From: Lineus longissimus | Taxonomy: Eukaryota; Nemertea; Pilidiophora; Heteronemertea; Lineidae | Direction: 5' to 3' | Assembly (NCBI RefSeq): GCF_910592395.1 | Contig: NC_088310.1 | Location: 2,673,501 to 2,737,500, forward strand | DNA: 64,000 bases | Shown: piece by piece, positions 1-20,800 of the stretch | Layout: each line of letters starts with the position of its first letter | Position numbering within the stretch: the stretch's first letter is position 1 | Translations under genes and position numbers: made by a program | Notes under the pieces: model-generated | What the model saw: only the letters and a program-made list of their open reading frames with translations | Databases searched by the model: none | What the model was told of the DNA's origin: nothing

Positions 1-1945
1 TTGTTCTATGGTTGAACTAGGGATGTGATGGTCTCTATTGGCTGATAGGTTATGCTAATTAAACTGTCCCCAGGGGTGTAGGCGTATGCTAATCCATTGA
101 TGTGTCTGCTCTGTGGGACTCTTTGCCCAGAGGCAAGGCAAGGTTCTGTCCTTGGATGGAGTGCCAATCTCTGTGCAGTGGAAGGTCAGTTTATATGGGG
201 GAGTTCCATAGGCATACATCTGCTGGAAGGGCCACACTAAGTCGGAAACTATCGTGGTTTTCTGCGTTCGACAGGCTTTGTGGTCAATTACACATTAGCA
301 GCAGACGTAGACACATCAACAAGAAAATTTACTAAAGTCAACATCCAGATATTATTCACAGACGCAAGTTTTAAAATATCCATGAATACGCCACAAGGGA
401 AATTCTCCTAGTCGGGATTTGAAGTTCAGAAGCATGGATATTGTTGCCTAAGACAACACACTTAAATCCTGTTGGGCAGTTCAAACGACAGCTGTCAAAT
501 AACTCAGGGACCCTGGACATCGTGGAGGACACAAAGAAAAACATCCTGATGAGAACACATCAGCAAAACAAGTCTCCGCCAAATTTGGGAAAAACATGTT
601 TAGGTTTCTGTAGAACCAGAGTGTCCCTCTTATACATGTAAAGTCGAGAGTGGATTGTCTGAAGAGTTGATTTGATGGAACGAAACCTTTTTTGGAGGAA
701 AAGTCCATGCCCAAGACCCAAAAAGAACTCCATTTGAATACCCTAAGATTTCTAACCATTTAGTTTTGCAAACAAACTAGAGCTCTAATCTCAGCAATCT
801 TCACAAATGCGGCATTCAGACAGACAGACACCCCTATGATAATCAATAACCAGCCATGGTAGACACAACGACACACTTGACTGATGATTAGCTACTGAGG
901 ACAATAGACCACGACAATGTCATCGGACCAGATAATTGTGATATTTTTGCTAGATCAGAAAACTAGATCAGATATTGAGATAACCAACACCGATAATGGA
1001 AAAGGAGTGTCACATTGGCAAAATTATACAAACATACCCCCTGATTGTGATAATGAACGTAGCCGTTGATTAATGAAGTCAAGATGACTTCATTTATCAC
1101 CAAAAACCAATCGCCGCTAGATATTTTGACCAGGGGAGATCTTACGTCTGCAGACAGAGATACATAAAGAAAATATCAATCTGGATCAGGCATCTGACAA
1201 TAAATCACAGGATGTTTTCGTCTTCTGCACCATGTCATTGGTGTCGTCTGCTCGTGGTAATGAATTGTATCTTTGGCTATACACCGTTCTGTGGATACCG
1301 ATTCCTATTTTGATGAAATATCACCGTAAAGTATCCAGGCCAATGGTGTGGGCTTAGAATGAAAGACATAATTTCAGATGCCAAATAAGTGTGGTCTTAC
1401 TCTTATTAACATGATGAAATTTGTTAGCTGAGGCTTCAAACGAATGAGGGACTAATGAGCAAATCGATGACTTCATTCTCTTGGCCTTCGGTAATCGGCA
1501 AACACATGGGAGAAATCATCTTGGAAACACTTCACCAATATGTCACAGACATGATAGACAGCCAAATATTATCAATCACAATAAATACCATATCACAGAC
1601 ATGACTGATTGATCAATATGTCAGAATGTTTTCAATATCTACTCATGTCATTTGTGTCGTCTGCTTCCCATATTGAAATGTGTCTTTGGTGGTTCAGTCA
1701 TGTCAAAGAGTCTACCGATACAAAAATAACTTAAGTACCTGGATAAAAACAGACAGCAGTTTCAACAAATTCTATCCTTTGCGTCATAGATACTTTCTTT
1801 TCAGCCAAGTACATAACAGCTGCTGCAAAATAGCTTTTAAGCCAACTATTTAAAAGATTTGAATTCTCGCTACAACATTCTATCTTTATATCTTTTCAGC
1901 AATATTTTCGTTTGCGGCGCTGACATGAGGATGTAGACGCACACC
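1..1945. other. Non-coding flank upstream of the orphan gene; holds an old direct duplication
   Basis: No convincing coding region on either strand; the open frames are short and unlike any protein I know. Two stretches resemble each other: 1231-1252 and 1644-1665 match at about 21 of 22 bases (CATGTCATTGGTGTCGTCTG type), and similarity continues weakly on both sides, which suggests a diverged duplication of roughly 150 bp. A splice acceptor (pyrimidine tract then CAG, ending about 1900) precedes the orphan start codon, so a 5' UTR exon of that gene probably lies somewhere in this flank. Confidence 0.5.
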
Positions 1946-3451
1946 ATGGTTTATCAACGCCCACCCTACCTTGTGCGCCTGCCAAGTACGGTCAAGGAAC
2001 TCTTGCTCGACATGCAGACGAAAGCTAAACAGCTTCAATGGAGCATCATGGGTAGTCAGAATGACGTGACCTTGACCTTGACTTGGCAATGTAAACAAAA
2101 GAAACTTGGAAAGAGAGAAAAGAGGCCAAAGGCAAAGCAGAAGACACCAGACAATTTAAGTTTAAGTGATTGGGTCTCCGACACCGAATCGACCCAATAT
2201 CAACGATTTTCCAAACAATTAGAAATAGTCCAGATGATATCAAAACTAGCTTCCGCAATGTCGAAGAAACCTATTGCTGGGAACTTTCTCGGGGATATGT
2301 CAGAGATGGTGCATTCTGCTGTGAGTCCACAAGACACCGATGACGGGTATCTGACAGAGAAGGCCACACCGGATGAGATGCATGTTTACCCCAAGGTGGT
2401 TGTTCGGCCACCGTTCTATCTCCCAAGCACAGAAACACTAATCAATGGTGATGAGAATGACAATGCCACAGACACCAAGTCAAATCCGGTCCAGGTACCG
2501 GTACCGTTGCCACCTCCACCGGCCCCTCCGGTTCCTAACAAACCGCCAAAATTCACATTGTGCAATACTATCAAATCAAAATCACTAAATCTTGACAAGG
2601 ACGACACATCATATAAAACAAACTCTGAAACCAATCTTTCGGACGTTGAAACATTTCAAAACTATTTCGAACCAAGTTTTTCGGGAGATGCAGCGTTACA
2701 CGACATCCTAGAAACCAATACAGAGGATGAAGAGTCACAATTAGAGCGTCGGGATGGACACACTTGGGAAATGTCAAAATCAAGTATTGATCCCAGTACG
2801 GAGGACGGGAATACATCTTGCGATCGACTGCTGACCCCGGGGTCGGATTATACGGACAATGAAATAGGCAGTGCAATCAGATTTGGAAAATATGTGAAAT
2901 TTCAGGATTCAGATAGCGAGATTTTTCACGGTTCCGGGAGATTTTATGATTGGGATCTAGGAGAGAGTGACCATGTGGGGACTGATTTGGATGAAGTCAT
3001 ACCCCTGCAGGACTTGGACAACTCTCCTAGACACAAGCTTTCGTACATCGAACCTGACTCGGTCGAGAATCTGAACAAAAAGAAGAAGGTGAAGCGGAGA
3101 AACAGCTTTCAAAAACTTTTCGCTCCCTTGCAGCGGAAACAAAAACATGACAAGAAGAAACCACCCAAGTCGCCAAAACTTGGGCGGAAACTTATTTCCC
3201 CCAAACCACTTTATTTACGAAAGAATTATATCAGTACTTCCAGTTCAGTTCCGGGCAGTGAGGACACTAGTTACAATAAGGTTATTGCATATCAGAGGAT
3301 TAAAACTGGTACAAATAGACAGGGAGGGGATGCACATTCAGAGACGTGGGACTCCAGTTTAGACAGTCACCTACAGCTGTCTGTGGATCATTGCCTGCAA
3401 TCATGTGATAGTATACTCTCCAGGCAAGCGCATGCACCCTCTGATCTCTAA
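1946..3451 (+). CDS. Orphan 501-aa protein, proline-rich centre and basic tail; family not recognised
   Basis: I do not recognise this protein. The start is well supported: ATG at 1946 sits in a strong context (CACACCATGG), an in-frame TAG lies at 1934-1936, and a splice acceptor ends near 1900, so the whole coding part is one exon behind a 5' UTR intron. The N-terminal 50 residues look folded and basic. Residues about 60-75 are Lys/Arg rich. Residues about 182-203 form a proline run of the PLPPPPAPPVP type, a possible SH3 or EVH1 ligand. The middle is acidic and Ser/Thr/Asp rich. Residues about 378-416 are strongly basic (KKKKVKRRNSFQKLF), a likely nuclear or membrane-binding segment. Stop TAA is at 3449-3451; a poly(A) signal AATAAA occurs at 3923-3928. 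Length, codon integrity and start context argue for a real gene; function is unknown. It could be a cytoskeletal or signalling adaptor (inference only). Confidence 0.75.
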   Translation: MVYQRPPYLVRLPSTVKELLLDMQTKAKQLQWSIMGSQNDVTLTLTWQCKQKKLGKREKRPKAKQKTPDNLSLSDWVSDTESTQYQRFSKQLEIVQMISKLASAMSKKPIAGNFLGDMSEMVHSAVSPQDTDDGYLTEKATPDEMHVYPKVVVRPPFYLPSTETLINGDENDNATDTKSNPVQVPVPLPPPPAPPVPNKPPKFTLCNTIKSKSLNLDKDDTSYKTNSETNLSDVETFQNYFEPSFSGDAALHDILETNTEDEESQLERRDGHTWEMSKSSIDPSTEDGNTSCDRLLTPGSDYTDNEIGSAIRFGKYVKFQDSDSEIFHGSGRFYDWDLGESDHVGTDLDEVIPLQDLDNSPRHKLSYIEPDSVENLNKKKKVKRRNSFQKLFAPLQRKQKHDKKKPPKSPKLGRKLISPKPLYLRKNYISTSSSVPGSEDTSYNKVIAYQRIKTGTNRQGGDAHSETWDSSLDSHLQLSVDHCLQSCDSILSRQAHAPSDL

Positions 3452-3457
3452 CATATA

Positions 3458-3635
3458 CAGTAGAACCTCTCTATTAAGGACACCCTCGGGACTGACAAGT
3501 GCTGTCCTCAATAGAGAGGTGTCCTGATTAGAGAGGTCAAATTGAATGACAACAACCAATTTGGGACCAAACCTAGTGTCCTTAATTGAGAGGTTGTCCT
3601 AAATAGAGAGGTGTCTGCTAAGGGAGGTTCCACTG
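3458..3635. mobile_element. 178-bp MITE with TA target duplication in the 3' UTR of the orphan gene
   Basis: The element starts CAGTAGAACCTCTC and ends GAGGTTCCACTG, with imperfect terminal inverted repeats of about 28 bp and TA directly on each side (3456-3457 and 3636-3637). The interior repeats the phrase AGAGAGGTGTCC in both orientations. TA duplication and CAGT ends fit a non-autonomous Tc1/mariner-type element. It begins 6 bp after the stop codon at 3449-3451, so it is probably transcribed as 3' UTR. Confidence 0.8.
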
Positions 3636-3922
3636 TACATGTACTTGGGCTTTCGTCATTCATAAATTTCATGTTAAACTTTAATTGAGTTTCTCCAATC
3701 ATTTGTTGAAAAATGAAGTAAGCATTAAAACAATGAATACTTTACACAACCATGGTGCGAACCAAATTTAATGATCTCGGACTGTAAATTCATTTGTTTC
3801 CACAACATTTTCAAGAAGGGTTACAATCGTATGGTCTTATTCTCTTCTTGGTATATTGTTTAATGTGCATTTACACATTTCCTGTCATTTGTAAATAGAG
3901 TGAACAGTCACTAGAATCAATC

Positions 3923-3928
3923 AATAAA
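3923..3928 (+). terminator. Candidate poly(A) signal AATAAA of the orphan gene
   Basis: Canonical hexamer on the + strand, 472 bp after the stop codon, beyond the MITE. It is the first AATAAA seen downstream of that stop. It lies between the two convergent genes. Confidence 0.5.
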
Positions 3929-4058
3929 ACAGATATGAAAAAAGAATTCAGACTTATGCTACTTTCAAATTAGACTGTTCAGTACACAATTGAAGCACTG
4001 ACTAAAATAAAGAAGAGCTGATGGGCTCCTCAGTGCTTCAATTCTACTAAGTATTCTT

Positions 4059-13424
<9,366 letters not shown>

Positions 13425-14045
13425 GTCAAATATACGACGAGGTCGACGTATTGATGGGTTACATGAACGAGAATTTAAGGTGAACTTTGATAAGTATTGG
13501 CATCAAAACAATGAAAACCAAAAACTTATTTTTTCAAAGAAAGCGCCATGCGCATGCTCAAAACCGGTAGGTTGTTGTCGGTAGGAGGTATACTCGATTT
13601 CACAACGGCCGTTCAAGGGAGGCCGCGGATCCGTCTCCGCGGTGTGACAGTAAAGTATTCATCATTATTATTAATATTCTGTTTATCTTGAAAACCCCTG
13701 AACCCGAACTTTACAAACAAACGCAATGAGACTTGTCTTTCGATACCGCCTCATGTGTGTGGTCTTCCTCCAGTATATTTTGATACTGTATGCTTCAAAT
13801 TTGAGTAACAAGCACAAAACAATACAAGCAAAGATTTTCAGGATTTGTATGATTTATTATTACAACAGGGAACACACCAGAAATATACTACATTACTAAT
13901 ACATATATTTCATCACCAGGAATAGCATCAGGCTTGTCACAAGAAAGAACAGCTGGAGATCTGAGAACAGCATTATCATTTTACAGAAATATCTATTGAT
14001 ATAATGGCAAGTTCTACTACACAGTACAAAATACAAAACTATACA
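13425..14045. promoter_or_regulatory. MADBUB upstream region; NRF1-like site, no TATA box seen
   Basis: About 620 bp between the MADBUB start codon and the satellite block. TGCGCATGC at 13549-13557 resembles an NRF1 site, common in housekeeping and cell-cycle promoters. A GC-rich stem near 13620-13642 (CCGCGGATCCGTCTCCGCGG) follows. From about 13700 the DNA becomes AT-rich and featureless. Promoter function is inferred from position and motif only. Confidence 0.4.
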
Positions 14046-14165
14046 AGCTATGACGTAGATTTATTGTTTCAATCATCACAAATCTGCCTAAAACGGCAAG
14101 TTTTCTCAGGTACCGGTACGGCAGTGGCGTGCGTCTTTTTCATTGAAACGACCTCGCACGACCGG

Positions 14166-14336
14166 TGTAACATCTGTGGTTGTTCCCCATGTGTCAGTGT
14201 TTCCAAACAATAGGCAGCTAGAGAGACCACGACTTTTCAATAGGGGGGATACACAGAAAAACTTGTCAATCTATTTTTGAGCGCTCCCAAACAATGAGGG
14301 GAAACACTCAAAAACAGAAACACTCAAAAACATTGC
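14166..14336. mobile_element. 171-bp insertion in the leftmost inverted unit, flanked by ACCGG
   Basis: Compared with the second inverted copy (15421-15450), the unit is split by 171 bp that begin TGTAACATCTG and end AACATTGC, with ACCGG on both sides (14161-14165 and 14337-14341). The duplication could be a 5-bp target-site duplication, but the unit itself has CCGG repeats here, so slippage is possible. The inner edge (14319-14337) reappears in inverted form at the right edge of the whole array. Confidence 0.55.
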
Positions 14337-14814
14337 ACCGGCACCGGCACATATCGTCGGGGATGATGGAGAGAGCGGTAGCCGCAACATATTCAGCTCG
14401 GTTCACAAGCAGTTCAATATGCTCATGACGTGACGAGAGCAAATCTCACGGGTGGGGTGGAACTCCGCCATATTGCTGATATCATCTACACCAGCAACTA
14501 TTTCTTTTGACCCTGCCAGTGTCTTTCAAAACCATTGAAAGATTGACTCTGACCCTGCTGACCTCGATTTTTAAAAACTTTAAAAAAACGGCCATTAAAA
14601 CGTTAAATCAACTGCAGGCATAATCTTTTATATCACTGAGATATATGGATACGATATGTTGAGAAAAATCTGTGCAACTATCGAAATATACGATTTCTTG
14701 GATCTATTTCGGACAATCACTCTGCCACCTGCGCGACCTTGTTACAATTGCGGCGCGCTCTTTTGCATATCGCATATAAGAGGCGAATAAAATCTCCATT
14801 ACAGCATGAAAGCC

Positions 14815-14883
14815 TTGACGGTCCAGCGCTGAGAGCGTTTGACTGTGGATCAGCTGGTCACGGGTTCGAATCCCGGTGAATCT
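14815..14883 (+). repeat. tRNA-like segment of the inverted unit
   Basis: Reads GACGGTCCAGCGCTGAGAGC through an anticodon-like CTGTGGA loop (GTG, His type) to a canonical B box, GGTTCGAATCC. The 5' acceptor strand does not pair with the 3' side and the D arm is shortened, so this is a tRNA-derived SINE-type head and not a functional tRNA. Confidence 0.7.
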
Positions 14884-16933
14884 GCTGCAGACTTCTTCTC
14901 TTTTTTTCTTCCTTATCTTGATATCTGATCATCCATGCACATATGTCAATTTTTCGTATTTTGGAAGCTACATTGGGGCAAAAATGTATTAGGGTCGGAC
15001 CGTGACTTTTCCAATCAGAATTAGTCAAAGGGTATCCTGAGCTTCAGGCTTTTTATACTCCTTAGTCATATCGAGAGGCGGGGGATACTGAAAACAACTG
15101 GTGCTGGATGGTTAAAGAGGTACGCCGGTCGTTGACGTACTGTTGGTCCAATAACATCTAGTTCCTACTTCTAACGCCAATCGACTCCAATAGTCAGTCA
15201 CACGCTCGAGCGCTATCTGTATACAATTGGTGTGTGTACATGTTTTCCCGATCGCATCATGTTAGTTCAGGCTATGTGTCCACTGGGTTTGTCATATGAG
15301 AACACATGAACTATGAGGTAGATTTATTGTTTCAATCATCACAAATCTGCCTAAAACGGCATGCACATGTTTTCTCAGGTACCGGTACGGCAGTGGCGTG
15401 CGTCTTTTTCATTGAAACGACCTCGCACGACCGGCACCGGCATATATCGTCGGGGATGATGGAGAGAGCGGCGGTAGCCGCAACATATTCAGCTTGGTTC
15501 ACAAGCAGTTCAATATGCTCATGACGTGACGAGAGCAAATCTCACGGGTGGGGCGGAACTCCGCCATATTGGAACTCCGGCGTAAGAAGTAGGAACTAGA
15601 TGTTATTGGACCAACAGTACGTCAACGACCGGTGTACCTCTTTAACCATCCAGGCACCAGTTGTTTTCAGTATCCCCCGCCTCTCGATATGACTAAGGAG
15701 TATAAAAAGCCTGAAGCTCAGGATACCCTTTGACTAATTCTGATTGGAAAAGTCACGGTCCGACCCTAATACATTTTTGACCCAATGTAGCTTCCAAAAT
15801 ACGAAAAATTGACATATGTACATGGATGATTAGATATCAAGATAAGGAAGAGAAAAAGAGAAGAAGTCTGCTGCAGATTCACCGGGATTCGAACCAGTGA
15901 CCAGCCGATCCACAGTCAAACGCTCTCAGCGCTGGACCGTCAAGGCTTTCATGCTGTAATGAAGATTTTATTCGCCTGTTATATGCGATAATGCAAAAGA
16001 GCGCGCCGCAATTGTGACAAGGTCGCGCAGGTGGCAGAGTGATTGTCCGAAATAGATCCAAGTAATCGTATATTTCGATAGTTGCACAGATTTTTCTCAA
16101 CATATCGTATCCATATACCTCAGTGATATAAAAGATTATGCCTGCAGTTGATTTAACGTTTTAATGGCCGTTTTTTTAAAGTTTTTAAAAATCGAGGTCA
16201 GCAGGGTCAGAGTCAATCTTTCAATGGTTTTGAAAGACACTGGCAGGGTCAAAAGAAATAGTTGTTGGCGCCGATGATGTCAGCAATATGGCGGAGTTCC
16301 GCCCCACCCGTGAGATTTGCTCTCGTCACGTCATGAGCATATTGAACTGCTTGTGAACCGAGCTGAATATGTTGCGGCTACCGCCGCTCTCTCCATCATC
16401 CCCGACGATATGTGCCAGTGCCGGTCGTGCGAGGTCGTTTCAATGAAAAAGACGCACGCCACTGCCGTACCGGTACCTGAGAAAACTTGCCGTTTTAGGC
16501 AGACTTTCATGTGTTCTCATATGACAAACCCAGTGGACACATAGCCTGAACTAACATGCTGCGATCGGGAAAACATGTACACGCACCAACAGTATACAGA
16601 TAGCGCTCGAGCGTGTGACTGACTATTGGAGTCGATTGGCGTTAGAAGTAGGAACTAGATGTTATTGGACCAACAGTACGTCAACGACCGGCGTACCTCT
16701 TTAACCATCCAGGCACCAGTTGTTTTCAGTATCCCCCGCCTCTCGATATGACTAAGGAGTATAAAAAGCCTGAAGCTCAGGATACCCTTTGACTAATTCT
16801 GATTGGAAAAGTCACGGTCCGACCCTGATACATTTTTGCCCCAATGTAGCTTCCAAAATACGAAAAATTGACATATGTACATGGATGATTAGATATCAAG
16901 ATAAGGAAGAAAAAAAGAGAAGAAGTCTGCAGC

Positions 16934-17004
16934 AGATTCACCGGGATTCGAACCCGTGACCAGCCGATCCACAGTCAAACGCTCTCAGCGCTGGACCGTC
17001 AAGG
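16934..17004 (-). repeat. tRNA-like core of the satellite unit (representative of 18 forward-array copies)
   Basis: On the minus strand: shortened D-arm region, an anticodon-like CTGTGGA loop, then GGTCACGGGTTCGAATCCCG with a perfect RNA polymerase III B box. A run of seven T follows on the minus strand (A run at 16910-16916), a plausible Pol III terminator; some copies have only five T. The equivalent segments lie about 15875-15946, 18442-18513, 19501-19572, 20559-20630, 21618-21689, 22677-22748, 23740-23811, 24796-24867, 25855-25926, 26912-26983, 27977-28048, 29040-29111, 30099-30170, 31155-31226, 32214-32285, 33277-33348 and 34334-34405. The acceptor stem does not close, so aminoacylation is unlikely. 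The first and last copies share GAACCAGTGAC in place of GAACCCGTGAC. Confidence 0.7.
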
Positions 17005-17379
17005 CTTTCATGCTGTAATGAAGATTTTATTCGCCTGTTATATGCGATAATGCAAAAGAGCGCGCCGCAATTGTGACAAGGTCGCGCAGGTGGCAGAGTG
17101 ATTGTCCGAAATAGATCCAAGTAATCGTATATTTCGATAGTTGCACAGATTTTTCTCAACATATCGTATCCATATACCTCAGTGATATAAAAGATTATGC
17201 CTGCAGTTGATTTAACGTTTTAATGGCCGTTTTTTTAAAGTTTTTAAAAATCGAGGTCAGCAGGGTCAGAGTCAATCTTTCAATGGTTTTGAAAGACACT
17301 GGCATGCAGGGTCAAAAGAAATAGTTGTTGGCGCCGATGATGTCAGCAATATGGCGGAGTTCCGCCCCACCCGTGAGAT

Positions 17380-17822
17380 GAGACAAGACCACAATTGATT
17401 TTTTAAGCCTTTTAGCAGTTAAATTGTCAATGTTTGACCGCGACGCATCAACAAACGCGTCAAGTAGTGAAACTGAAATTCGGATATGATATACGGGTTA
17501 GTCTTGCGAGTAACTGGTGCGATGGAAATTGGTGATTGACCACGGAAAATTTTTTATAATCGACAAATTAGACAGACTTTGATATTTCCACTGTTTTCAG
17601 CCAACTGGCAGAAAAAACTCAAAACACGCCCCCTATTACCCAATTAGCAAAATTCGAAATTAATTTTTTCATCAAATAATTTCTTTATATCTGTAGACTT
17701 GCCACAGCAAATATTTTTTCAATACCTCTCCAAATATGTACTTGAGAGTAAAAAACATGCACTCGTCTAATTGATAGGCCTCGACCCTCCAACCTATGAA
17801 TATTCATTAGTGGTCTTGTCTC
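17380..17822. mobile_element. 443-bp non-autonomous DNA transposon in one satellite unit
   Basis: Perfect 13-bp terminal inverted repeats, GAGACAAGACCAC and GTGGTCTTGTCTC, flanked by AGAT on both sides (17376-17379 and 17823-17826). The other units show the empty site with a single AGAT, so the 4-bp target duplication is directly visible. No open frame of note inside. Only this unit carries it, so it inserted after the array formed and has not been spread by homogenisation. Confidence 0.9.
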
Positions 17823-20800
17823 AGATTTGCTCTCGTCACGTCATGAGCATATTGAACTGCTTGTGAACCGAGCTGAATATGTTGCGGCTACCGCCGCTCT
17901 CTCCATCATCCCCGACGATATGTGCCAGTGCCGGTCGTGCGAGGTCGTTTCAATGAAAAAGACGCACGCCACTGCCGTACCGGTACCTGAGAAAACTTGC
18001 CGTTTTAGGCAGACTTTCATGTGTTCTCATATGACAAACCCAGTGGACACATAGCCTGAACTAACATGCTGCGATCGGGAAAACATGTACACACACCAAT
18101 TGTATACAGATAGCGCTCGAGCGTGTGACTGACTATTGGAGTCGATTGGCGTTAGAAGTAGGAACTAGATGTTATTGGACCAACAGTACGTCAACGACCG
18201 GCGTACCTCTTTAACCATCCAGGCACCAGTTGTTTTCAGTATCCCCCGCCTCTCGATATGACTAAGGAGTATAAAAAGCCTGAAGCTCAGGATACCCTTT
18301 GACTAATTCTGATTGGAAAAGTCACGGTCCGACCCTGATACATTTTTGCCCCAATGTAGCTTCCCAAATACGAAAAATTGACATGTACATGGATGATTAG
18401 ATATCAAGATAAGGAAGAGAAAAAGAGAAGAAGTCTGCAGCAGATTCACCGGGATTCGAACCCGTGACCAGCCGATCCACAGTCAAACGCTCTCAGCGCT
18501 GGACCGTCAAGGCTTTCATGCTGTAATGAAGATTTTATTCGCCTGTTATATGCGATAATGCAAAAGAGCGCGCCGCAATTGTGACAAGGTCGCGCAGGTG
18601 GTAGAGTGATTGTCCGAAATAGATCCAAGTAATCGTATATTTCGATAGTTGCACAGATTTTTCTCAACATATCGTATCCATATACCTCAGTGATATAAAA
18701 GATTATGCCTGCAGTTGATTTAACGTTTTAATGGCCGTTTTTTTAAAGTTTTTAAAAATCGAGGTCAGCAGGGTCAGAGTCAATCTTTCAATGGTTTTGA
18801 AAGACACTGGCAGGGTCAAAAGAAATAGTTGTTGGCGCCGATGATGTCAGCAATATGGCGGAGTTCCGCCCCACCCGTGAGATTTGCTCTCGTCACGTCA
18901 TGAGCATATTGAACTGCTTGTGAACCGAGCTGAATATGTTGCGGCTACCGCCGCTCTCTCCATCATCCCCGACGATATGTGCCAGTGCCGGTCGTGCGAG
19001 GTCGTTTCAATGAAAAAGACGCACGCCACTGCCGTACCGGTACCTGAGAAAACTTGCCGTTTTAGGCAGACTTTTATGTGTTCTCATATGACAAACCCAG
19101 TGGACACATAGCCTGAACTAACATGCTGCGATCGGGAAGACATGTACACGCACCAATTGTATACAGATAGCGCTCGAGCGTGTGACTGACTATTGGAGTC
19201 GATTGGCGTTAGAAGTAGGAACTAGATGTTATTGGACCAACAGTACGTCAACGACCGGCGTACCTCTTTAACCATCCAGGCACCAGTTGTTTTCAGTATC
19301 CCCCGCCTCTCGATATGACTAAGGAGTATAAAAAGCCTGAAGCTCAGGATACCCTTTGACTAATTCTGATTGGAAAAGTCACGGTCCGACCCTGATACAT
19401 TTTTGCCCCAATGTAGCTTCCAAAATACGAAAAATTGACATATGTAAATGGGTGATTATATATCAAGATAAGGAAGAGAAAAAGAGAAGAAGTCTGCAGC
19501 AGATTCACCGGGATTCGAACCCGTGACCAGCCGATCCACAGTCAAACGCTCTCAGCGCTGGACCGTCAAGGCTTTCATGCTGTAATGAAGATTTTATTCG
19601 CCTGTTATATGCAATAATGCAAAAGAGCGCGCCGCAATTGTGACAAGGTCGCGCAGGTGGCAGAGTGATTGTCCGAAATAGATCCAAGTAATCGTATATT
19701 TCGATAGTTGCACAGATTTTTCTCAACATATCGTATCCATATACCTCAGTGATAGAAAAGATTATGCCTGCAGTTGATTTAACGTTTTAATGGCCGTTTT
19801 TTAAAGTTTTTAAAAATCGAGGTCAGCAGGGTCAGAGTCAATCTTTCAATGGTTTTGAAAGACACTGGCAGGGTCAAAAGAAATAGTTGTTGGCGCCGAT
19901 GATGTCAGCAATATGGCGGAGTTCCGCCCCACCCGTGAGATTTGCTCTCGTCACGTCATGAGCATATTGAACTGCTTGTGAACCGAGCTGAATATGTTGC
20001 AGCTACCGCCGCTCTCTCCATCATCCCCGACGATATGTGCCAGTGCCGGTCGTGCGAGGTCGTTTCAATGAAAAAGACGCACGCCACTGCCGTACCGGTA
20101 CCTGAGAAAACTTGCCGTTTTAGGCAGACTTTCATGTGTTCTCATATGACAAACCCAGTGGACACATAGCCTGAACTAACATGCTGCGATCGGGAAAACA
20201 TGTACACACACCAATTGTATACAGATAGCGCTCGAGCGTGTGACTGACTATTGGAGTCGATTGGCGTTAGAAGTAGGAACTAGATGTTATTGGACCAACA
20301 GTACGTCAACGACCGGCGTACCTCTTTAACCATCCAGGCACCAGTTGTTTTCAGTATCCCCCGCCTCTCGATATGACTAAGGAGTATAAAAAGCCTGAAG
20401 CTCAGGATACCCTTTGACTAATTCTGATTGGAAAAGTCACGGTCCGACCCTAATACATTTTTGACCCAATGTAGCTTCCAAAATGCGAAAAATTGACATA
20501 TGAACATGGATGATTAGATATCAAGATAAGGAAGAAAAAAAGAGAAGAAGTCTGCAGCAGATTCACCGGGATTCGAACCCGTGACCAGCCGATCCACAGT
20601 CAAACGCTCTCAGCGCTGGACCGTCAAGGCTTTCATGCTGTAATGAAGATTTTATTCGCCTGTTATATGCGATAATGCAAAAGAGCGCGCCGCAATTGTG
20701 ACAAGGTCGCGCAGGTGGCAGAGTGATTGTCCGAAATAGATCCAAGTAATCGTATATTTCGATAGTTGCACAGATTTTTCTCAACATATCGTATCCATAT

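Larger units (their letters stand above)
14046..15570 (-). repeat. Inverted-orientation satellite copies at the left edge (longer unit form)
   Basis: One nearly full unit (about 14046-15317, with a 171-bp insert) and part of a second (about 15306-15570) read in the opposite direction to the main array. Both carry about 35 bp (GTAGATTTATTGTTTCAATC and flanks, at 14055 and 15318) that all forward copies lack between TCATGTGTTCTC and CAGACTTTC. They are also more diverged from the forward consensus, so they look like older forms. Confidence 0.85.

Noticed and set aside
16934-17004. Functional tRNA-His gene cluster
   Set aside because: The B box is good and the anticodon position reads GTG, but the acceptor stem does not pair, the D arm is shortened and the anticodon stem has a mismatch. 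It is a tRNA-derived segment.
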